19,043 nucleotides of DNA from assembly GCA_937876275.1 (NCBI GenBank), contig CALFIA010000099.1, positions 1 to 19,043 of the forward strand, read 5' to 3'. Each line of letters begins with the position of its first letter. Positions within the stretch are counted from its first letter, which is position 1. Of the stretch, positions 14,379 through 19,043 are shown piece by piece. A program made the translations under genes and the position numbers. This stretch comes from an uncultured Actinomycetes bacterium (GTDB lineage Bacteria > Actinomycetota > Actinomycetes > S36-B12). The notes under the pieces are model-generated. The model saw only the letters and a list, made by a program, of their open reading frames with translations. It made no database searches and was not told where the DNA came from.

Positions 14379-15538
14379 TAGTTGCTCCCGGCCATCTTCA
14401 GCAGGTCGCTGCGCGGATCATGGTCGAGGGTCTGCTTCGCGTACTCCTCGAGAGCTGCTTTCGCATCACTGCTGAGGTTCTGCGGCACTGCGATTTCCAC
14501 GGTCACGTGAAGATCGCCATAGCCACCGTCCTTCTTGGCAAGGCCCTTCTCGCGCACTCGGAAGGTGCGGCCATTCGCCGTGCCGGCCGGCACCTTGAGA
14601 GTGACCGTGCCACCGCGCGGAGTCGGCACCGTGATCTCGCCACCGAGTGCTGCCTCGGTGAACGTGATCGGCACCGTGACGGTGATGCTGTCGCCCTTGC
14701 GGCCGAACACCGGGTCGGACGACACATGCACGTTGATGTAGAGATCACCTGCAGGGCCACCCGAAGTTCCGGGGGAGCCCTTGCCCTTGAGCTTGATCTT
14801 CGCGCCGTCCTTTACGCCCGCGGGAATGCGAGCCTGGACAGTGCGGGTGTTCACGCCATGACCGGAGCCACGGCAACTGGTGCAGGGATTCTCGATGAGA
14901 ACACCGCGACCCTTGCACGATGGGCACGGCTCCGGAATCGCAAAGCCACCTGCGTTTCGAGCAACCTGACCTTGACCGCCACACGTCGGACACGTGGACG
15001 TCGCGCTGCCCGGCTGGGCACCGCTGCCACGGCAACTGCCGCATGTTCCGTCAGTGCGCAGTGACAACGGAACAGTCACGCCATCGAGGGCGTCATCGAA
15101 ACTGAGGGTGAGCTCGCTCTCGATATCGCCACCACGGCGCGGTTGCTGACCGCGACCGCCCCGTGCACGCGAGTTGAAGATGCCGCCGAGGAAGTCGCCG
15201 TAGCCGTCGCCTCCGAAGAGGTCTTCCATGTTGACGTTGTAACTACCGCCACGCCCGCCGCCGAATCCTTGGCCGCCGAACCCTCCGGGGCCATAGCCCC
15301 CGGAGGCGAACAGCGTGCGTGCTTCGTCGTACTCCTTGCGCTTGGCATCATCGGAGAGAACGTCGTAAGCCTCGGATACGGACTTGAACTTCTCTTCGGC
15401 AGCCTTGTCACCCGGATTCTTATCGGGGTGCAATTCGCGCGCGAGCTTGCGGTACTTCTTCTTGATCTCATCACCGGTGGCGTCCTTGGACACACCGAGA
15501 AGACCGTAGAAGTCCTTCTCAAGCCAATCCTTGTTCAC
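14378..15538 (-). CDS. dnaJ: DnaJ co-chaperone (Hsp40)
   Basis: A 386-aa class A J-domain protein that delivers substrates to DnaK and stimulates its ATPase. The J domain is at 9-75 with HPD at 37-39, followed by a Gly/Phe-rich region (80-130) and four zinc-finger repeats: CGSCRGSG (C166/C169), CPTCGGQG (183/186), CPSCKGRG (205/208) and CTSCRGSG (219/222). The two C-terminal beta domains follow, including ITVPTPRGG and VREKGLA. The GTG start at 15538 has AGGAAGAG six bases upstream. It lies 38 bp downstream of grpE, and its stop overlaps hspR by one base. It is the DnaJ1 of the actinobacterial dnaK operon; a second dnaJ with hrcA elsewhere in the genome is usual but not visible. Confidence 0.96.
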   Translation of the reverse strand: MNKDWLEKDFYGLLGVSKDATGDEIKKKYRKLARELHPDKNPGDKAAEEKFKSVSEAYDVLSDDAKRKEYDEARTLFASGGYGPGGFGGQGFGGGRGGSYNVNMEDLFGGDGYGDFLGGIFNSRARGGRGQQPRRGGDIESELTLSFDDALDGVTVPLSLRTDGTCGSCRGSGAQPGSATSTCPTCGGQGQVARNAGGFAIPEPCPSCKGRGVLIENPCTSCRGSGHGVNTRTVQARIPAGVKDGAKIKLKGKGSPGTSGGPAGDLYINVHVSSDPVFGRKGDSITVTVPITFTEAALGGEITVPTPRGGTVTLKVPAGTANGRTFRVREKGLAKKDGGYGDLHVTVEIAVPQNLSSDAKAALEEYAKQTLDHDPRSDLLKMAGSN

Positions 15539-15576
15539 GTCTCTTCCTTCATGCTCTCTTTCTTACTTGCCGGAAC

Positions 15577-16149
15577 TCAGTCAGTGCCGGCCACTGCGAC
15601 GCGAGCCGCGCGCAGTACTCGCGATGCGTAGCGGTAACCGGGCTGGTAGACGGTCACGACCGTCGGCTCGCTCACCTCGTCACGCGATTCAGTTGTCAGT
15701 GCCTCGTGAACCATGGGGTCGAAGGGCTCCGGTGCGGAACCGAACTTTTCCAGGCCCATCTTGGCCAGTGCGCCCTCGAGGCTTTCGCCTACGGACTTAA
15801 ACGCACCCTCGAGCTCGCCATGCTCACGTGCTCTCTCGATGTCATCGAGGACGGGAAGCAGTTCGGCCATGACTGACCCGACTGCCATCTCCTTGATGAG
15901 GTCGCGATCGCGATCGACGCGCTTGCGGTAGTTCGCGTATTCGGCGTGCACCCGCTGCAGGTCGTTCGTGAGCTCGGCGATCTTCACCTCGATCTCGGCT
16001 ACTTCTGACTCGACGATGGCGCCCTCCGCGTCGGTGCCAGCCGGGGTTGCCGGCTGGTCACCGTCGCGAAGTGTCAGAGTCTCCGGATCGATGCGGCGCT
16101 TATCGGTTACCCGAACGCCTTGATCCTCGGAGTTCTCTGGGTTGGTCAC
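15577..16149 (-). CDS. grpE: GrpE nucleotide-exchange factor
   Basis: A 190-aa co-chaperone that releases ADP from DnaK. There is a disordered acidic N-terminus (1-45), a long dimerising helix (about 45-90, EVAEIEVKIAELTNDLQRVHAEYANYRKR) and a beta-wing domain with LLPVLDDIERA and FDPMVHEALTTE; the run VYQPGYRYASRVLRAARVAV near the end is the classic GrpE signature. The GTG start overlaps the dnaK stop by four bases, so translation is coupled to dnaK. Length is in the normal range. Confidence 0.95.
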   Translation of the reverse strand: MTNPENSEDQGVRVTDKRRIDPETLTLRDGDQPATPAGTDAEGAIVESEVAEIEVKIAELTNDLQRVHAEYANYRKRVDRDRDLIKEMAVGSVMAELLPVLDDIERAREHGELEGAFKSVGESLEGALAKMGLEKFGSAPEPFDPMVHEALTTESRDEVSEPTVVTVYQPGYRYASRVLRAARVAVAGTD

Positions 16150-17981
16150 TTGGACTCGCCCTCGTCAACGATCTCGGCGTCGACAACGTCGTCCTCAGCT
16201 GCGTCGGCTGCTGCCTCTGCTCCACCCATGTCGCCGCCGGCTGCCTGAGCCGTCTCGTACATGGCTGCACCGAGTGCCTGGCTTGCCTCGGCAACCTTGT
16301 CGGTTGCTGCACGCATGCCCGGCAGGTCGTTGGCATCGATGGCCTTCTTCAGCTCATCGAGCGGACCTTCAACATTAGCCTTCGCATCTGCGGGGACCTT
16401 GTCCTCGTTGTCCTTCAGGAACTTCTCCGTCTGGTAGACGAGTGCCTCGGCGTTGTTGCGCACCTCGACCTCCTCGCGACGCTGCTTGTCTTCCTCAGCG
16501 TGCTGCTCGGCCTCGCGCATCATGCGGTCGATGTCGTCCTTGTTCAGAGCCGAACCACCGGAGATGGTCATCGACTGCTCCTTGCCCGTGGCCTTGTCGG
16601 TCGCGGTGACATGGACGATGCCGTTGGCATCGATGTCGAAGGTGACCTCAACCTGCGGGACGCCACGGGGTGCCGGCGGCAGACCCGTGAGCTCGAAGGT
16701 GCCCAGTCGCTTGTTGTATGCAGCCATCTCGCGCTCACCCTGGTACACCTGGATGAGAACGGAAGGCTGGTTGTCGTCAGCGGTGGTGAAGATCTCCGAG
16801 CGCTTGGTCGGGATCGTGGTGTTGCGCTCGATGAGCTTGGTCATGATGCCGCCCTTGGTCTCGATACCCAGCGACAGCGGGGTGACATCGAGAAGAAGAA
16901 CGTCCTTGACCTCGCCCTTGAGCACACCGGCCTGCAGTGCAGCGCCGATCGCGACGACCTCATCGGGGTTGACGCCCTTGTTGGCGTCCTTGCCCGTCTC
17001 GGACTTCACGAGCTCTGCAACAGCGGGCATACGAGTCGAGCCACCGACGAGAACGACCTGGTCGATCTTGTCGAGTGAGATGCCGGCGTCCTTGAGCACT
17101 GCCTTGAACGGTGCCTTGGTGCGCTCGAGAAGTGATGCGGTCATCTGCTCGAACTGCGCACGCGTCAGGTTCTCCTCCAGGTGGAGGGGGCCATCAGCGC
17201 TTGCGGTGATGTACGGAAGGTTGATCGACGACTGCATCGAGCTCGAGAGTTCGATCTTCGCCTTCTCAGCAGCCTCACGCAGACGCTGCATGGCCATCTT
17301 GTCCTTCGACAGATCAACACCATGTGCGTTCTTGAACGAGGTCACCATCCAGTCGACGACAGCCTGATCCCAGTCGTCGCCGCCGAGGTGGTTGTCACCA
17401 CTGGTGGCCTTCACTTCGACAACACCGTCGCCGATCTCGAGCAGCGAGACGTCGAACGTTCCGCCACCGAGGTCGAAGACGAGGATCGTCTGCTCGACGT
17501 CACCCTTGTCGAGACCGTAAGCAAGTGCTGCCGCGGTCGGCTCGTTGATGATGCGCAGGACGTTCAGGCCTGCGATCTCGCCGGCCTCCTTGGTGGCCTG
17601 GCGCTCGGCGTCGCTGAAGTATGCGGGCACGGTGATGACCGCATCGGTGACGCTCTCACCGAGGTAGGCCTCGGCATCGCGCTTGAGCTTCATCAGCGTG
17701 CGAGCGCTGATCTCCTGCGCGGTGTAGGCCTTGCCGTCGATGTCCTGGGTCCAGGTGGTACCCATGTGACGCTTGACCGAGCGGATCGTGCGCTCGACAT
17801 TCGTGACGGCCTGGCGCTTGGCGACCTCGCCGACCAGCACCTCGCCGTTCTTCGCGAAGGCGACGATGGACGGGGTGGTCCGGGCGCCCTCAGCGTTTGC
17901 GATGACGACGGGCTCGCCGCCTTCGAGGACCGAGACAACCGAGTTCGTCGTGCCCAGGTCAATTCCCACTGCTCTCGCCAT
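16146..17981 (-). CDS. dnaK: DnaK chaperone (Hsp70)
   Basis: A 611-aa ATP-driven chaperone. The nucleotide-binding domain (1-355) shows GIDLGTTNS (6-14), FDLGGGTFD (169-177) and LVGGSTRMP (311-319). The interdomain linker is VLLLDVTP (361-368), and the substrate-binding domain and helical lid follow. It ends in an acidic tail (DAEIVDEGESK), and GGDMGG precedes it. The length matches the short actinobacterial DnaK form of about 610-620 aa. The ATG at 17981 is preceded by AAAAGGAG ten bases upstream. It is first in the operon dnaK-grpE-dnaJ-hspR-clpB and controlled by the HAIR operator about 100 bp upstream. DnaK itself probably serves as co-repressor with HspR, as shown in Streptomyces. Confidence 0.98.
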   Translation of the reverse strand: MARAVGIDLGTTNSVVSVLEGGEPVVIANAEGARTTPSIVAFAKNGEVLVGEVAKRQAVTNVERTIRSVKRHMGTTWTQDIDGKAYTAQEISARTLMKLKRDAEAYLGESVTDAVITVPAYFSDAERQATKEAGEIAGLNVLRIINEPTAAALAYGLDKGDVEQTILVFDLGGGTFDVSLLEIGDGVVEVKATSGDNHLGGDDWDQAVVDWMVTSFKNAHGVDLSKDKMAMQRLREAAEKAKIELSSSMQSSINLPYITASADGPLHLEENLTRAQFEQMTASLLERTKAPFKAVLKDAGISLDKIDQVVLVGGSTRMPAVAELVKSETGKDANKGVNPDEVVAIGAALQAGVLKGEVKDVLLLDVTPLSLGIETKGGIMTKLIERNTTIPTKRSEIFTTADDNQPSVLIQVYQGEREMAAYNKRLGTFELTGLPPAPRGVPQVEVTFDIDANGIVHVTATDKATGKEQSMTISGGSALNKDDIDRMMREAEQHAEEDKQRREEVEVRNNAEALVYQTEKFLKDNEDKVPADAKANVEGPLDELKKAIDANDLPGMRAATDKVAEASQALGAAMYETAQAAGGDMGGAEAAADAAEDDVVDAEIVDEGESK

Positions 17982-17991
17982 GGTGTTCGTA

Positions 17992-17999
17992 CTCCTTTT
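17992..17999 (-). promoter_or_regulatory. dnaK ribosome binding site
   Basis: On the minus strand AAAAGGAG lies ten bases before the dnaK ATG. With the inferred promoter near the HAIR site, dnaK would have a 5' leader of roughly 90 bases, unlike the leaderless genes nearby. Confidence 0.75.
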
Positions 18000-18043
18000 G
18001 TTCTGCCGGCGGATGCCGGATGGTCTGGTTCGAGTCTTCCCCT

Positions 18044-18068
18044 CCTCAGGACTCCATGCAACCTGAGG
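18044..18068. repeat. Inverted repeat in the dnaK leader
   Basis: CCTCAGG (18044-18050) and CCTGAGG (18062-18068) are perfect 7-bp arms with an 11-base loop, between the HAIR operator and the dnaK ribosome binding site. It could fold in the dnaK leader RNA or serve as a protein-binding site. Its role is unknown. Confidence 0.45.
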
Positions 18069-18077
18069 CGCATATTC

Positions 18078-18098
18078 CTTGAGTCGGGTGGACTCATA
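18078..18098. promoter_or_regulatory. HAIR operator (HspR binding site)
   Basis: CTTGAGT (18078-18084), seven bases, then ACTCATA (18092-18098). The HAIR consensus is CTTGAGT-N7-ACTCAAG; the left arm is perfect and the right arm matches in the first five of seven positions, with the exact N7 spacing. It is 97 bp upstream of the dnaK start and on the expected side. The gene for its repressor, hspR, is in the operon. Confidence 0.85.
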
Positions 18099-18143
18099 TC
18101 AATTCCAACCAGGGCTACCAGCCAGATATTCCACTTTCCGGCC

Positions 18144-18162
18144 GAAAATTCTAGAAATTTTC
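18144..18162. repeat. AT-rich palindrome between dnaK and the divergent Fe-S gene
   Basis: GAAAATT (18144-18150), five bases CTAGA, and AATTTTC (18156-18162) form a perfect inverted repeat centred on TTCTAGAA, in otherwise GC-rich sequence. The genes on both sides read away from it, so it is not a terminator. A regulator-binding site is the simplest reading. It does not match HAIR or CIRCE. Confidence 0.5.
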
Positions 18163-18283
18163 CGGATGCCCGCGGACGAGCCTGGACGGGCGTCGCCGGA
18201 CCGACCCCCGAGTGTGGGCAGACTCACGCCTATATAGGGGGCATCAGGCGGCCTTACGCCTCCTCCGTTCCCGACGGCGGCAG

Positions 18284-18295
18284 TAGTGTCGCCTC
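18284..18295 (+). promoter_or_regulatory. -10 box for leaderless Fe-S reductase mRNA
   Basis: TAGTGT (18284-18289) is followed by six bases and the GTG at 18296, the same geometry as at pyrE, the protease and the aminotransferase. No ribosome binding site is seen. Confidence 0.5.
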
Positions 18296-19043
18296 GTGGA
18301 TTCCATGGTTCTCCGTGCCGTCGTCGGCATCGCCCTCACCGTCGTGCTCCTGGGCTTCGCTGCCCGCCGGAGCTGGTTCCTCATCACCCTGGCCGGGAGC
18401 GGCAAGCCCGCCTACGGCCGGCTGAAGGGGGTGCCGAAGCGCGTCGAGGCCGAGGCCTTCGAGGTCCTCGGCCAGCGCAAGTTGCTCAAGTGGACCATTC
18501 CGGGTATCGCCCACGTCTTCGCCTTCTGGGGCTTCCTCGTCCTGGGCCTCACGATTCTCGAGTGCTACGGCGCACTGTTCATCTCTGACTTCGGAGTTCC
18601 GATTGTCGGCAGCTGGGCGATCGTTGGCTTCGCGGAGGATCTCTTCGGCCTGCTCGTTCTTGTCGGCGTGATCATGTTCGGCCTGATCCGCGCGAAGAAC
18701 GATCCGTCAAAGGAAGGCCGACGCTCACGCTTCTTCGGCTCGCACACCAAGGGTGCCTGGCTCATCCTCTTCATGATCTTCAATGTTGTCTGGACCCTCT
18801 TCCTCTACCGCGGCGCGCAGTCAGCGCTCGGCAACCTGCCGTTCGAGAACGGTGCGTTCGTGTCCGACTGGGTCGGCTCATGGATGAACGGTCTTTCCGA
18901 GAGCACTCTTATTGCGATCGAGACGATCGGCATCTGGCTGCAGATCCTCGTGATCCTCAGCTTCCTGCTCATCGTTCTGAACTCCAAGCACCTTCACATT
19001 GGCGCAGCGCCGGTGAACGTCTACACCTCGCGTCGCCCTAATG
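18296..19043 (+). CDS. Membrane-anchored (Fe-S)-binding reductase, HdrD/GlpC-related, 3' end outside window
   Basis: The first 249 residues of a longer protein. They form a NarI-like membrane domain with about five hydrophobic segments (residues 5-23, 68-95, 107-131, 153-171, 206-229) and histidines H73, H150, H232 and H234 that could bind b-type heme. The blocks FEVLGQRKLLKWTIPGIAH, FWGFLVLGLTILECYGALF and GSHTKGAWLILFMIF, and the stretch SKHLHIGAAPVNVYTSRRPN, closely match my memory of mycobacterial Rv0338c-type iron-sulfur reductases. In these, cysteine-rich Fe-S and CCG domains follow beyond residue 250, outside the window. Probable role: electron transfer between the quinone pool and a cytoplasmic Fe-S partner; the substrate is unknown for this family. 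The GTG at 18296 is chosen from its -10 spacing; an ATG three codons later is the alternative. Divergent from dnaK. Confidence 0.88.
   Translation, partial: MDSMVLRAVVGIALTVVLLGFAARRSWFLITLAGSGKPAYGRLKGVPKRVEAEAFEVLGQRKLLKWTIPGIAHVFAFWGFLVLGLTILECYGALFISDFGVPIVGSWAIVGFAEDLFGLLVLVGVIMFGLIRAKNDPSKEGRRSRFFGSHTKGAWLILFMIFNVVWTLFLYRGAQSALGNLPFENGAFVSDWVGSWMNGLSESTLIAIETIGIWLQILVILSFLLIVLNSKHLHIGAAPVNVYTSRRPN

Larger units (their letters stand above)
17982..18295. other. Divergent control region dnaK / Fe-S reductase, 314 bp
   Basis: The only gap longer than 300 bp. From the dnaK side it holds the dnaK ribosome binding site, an inverted repeat in the leader, the HAIR operator, an AT-rich palindrome and, at the far end, a TAGTGT -10 box for the Fe-S gene. 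I could not assign a convincing -35/-10 pair for dnaK. A degenerate GAGT-N8-ACTC (18210-18225) is also present. No small ORF with coding character was seen here. Confidence 0.7.

Noticed and set aside
14336..15064. 242-codon plus-strand frame opposite dnaJ
   Set aside because: Shadow of dnaJ; it mirrors the Gly- and Cys-rich repeats and has no coherent protein features.
14540..15300. Short repeated GC-rich segments in dnaJ that look like a direct-repeat array
   Set aside because: They encode the four CxxCxGxG zinc-finger repeats and the Gly/Phe region, which explains the repetition.
16047..17367. Long plus-strand reading frames (343 and 304 codons) opposite dnaK
   Set aside because: They are antisense shadows of dnaK. 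GC-rich codon bias keeps the opposite frames open, and the translations lack domain-like sequence, while DnaK is intact on the minus strand.
17181..18425. A 414-codon plus-strand frame spanning the dnaK start, the control region and the beginning of the Fe-S gene
   Set aside because: It crosses the HAIR operator and two divergent starts. Its sequence is compositionally like reverse dnaK, and the Fe-S protein is encoded in another frame.

Overview
The window reads as a chromosomal segment of an actinobacterium (Actinomycetota) with roughly 60% G+C. The support is the dnaK-grpE-dnaJ-hspR order with an HspR-type (HAIR) operator, an N-succinyldiaminopimelate-aminotransferase-like protein of the mycobacterial type, and an Fe-S reductase whose N-terminus resembles mycobacterial Rv0338c. 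Many genes begin directly behind a TANNNT box with no ribosome binding site, as expected for leaderless actinobacterial mRNAs. Genes are packed tightly: most junctions are 1-17 bp overlaps or gaps under 140 bp, which suggests a compact genome. I cannot place it below phylum.

Bases 1-4869 (+) hold the end of an operon. It contains two ABC exporter ATPase/permeases that together look like the NHLM/NHLP pair used to export leader-peptide-containing RiPPs (bacteriocin-like peptides), followed by a TauE/SafE-type anion exporter. All are joined by 4-bp start/stop overlaps. The precursor peptide, modification enzymes and membrane fusion protein, if present, lie to the left of the window.

Bases 4857-6901 (-) hold a redox pair: a Tat-type, sulfite-oxidase-fold molybdopterin protein and a formate-dehydrogenase-gamma-like diheme cytochrome b. 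Upstream of them on the same strand is pyrE. Bases 6913-8890 (+) carry a short unrecognised protein sharing a two-way promoter with pyrE, and a secreted trypsin-like protease with a C-terminal extension. Bases 8880-11425 carry an acyl-CoA-dehydrogenase-fold protein (-), divergent from a DapC-like aminotransferase coupled to a DUF4031 protein (+).

Bases 11422-17981 (-) form one heat-shock operon, dnaK-grpE-dnaJ-hspR-clpB: a complete disaggregation machine plus its repressor. A HAIR operator lies about 100 bp upstream of dnaK in a 314-bp control region (17982-18295), which also contains two other inverted repeats. On the other side of this region begins a membrane-anchored Fe-S reductase gene that runs off the right end.

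No rRNA, tRNA, CRISPR array, insertion sequence or phage gene was seen. The least ordinary content is the RiPP-type exporter tail at the left edge, the uniform leaderless promoter architecture (including a two-way promoter with overlapping -10 boxes at pyrE), and the placement of clpB inside the hspR operon.
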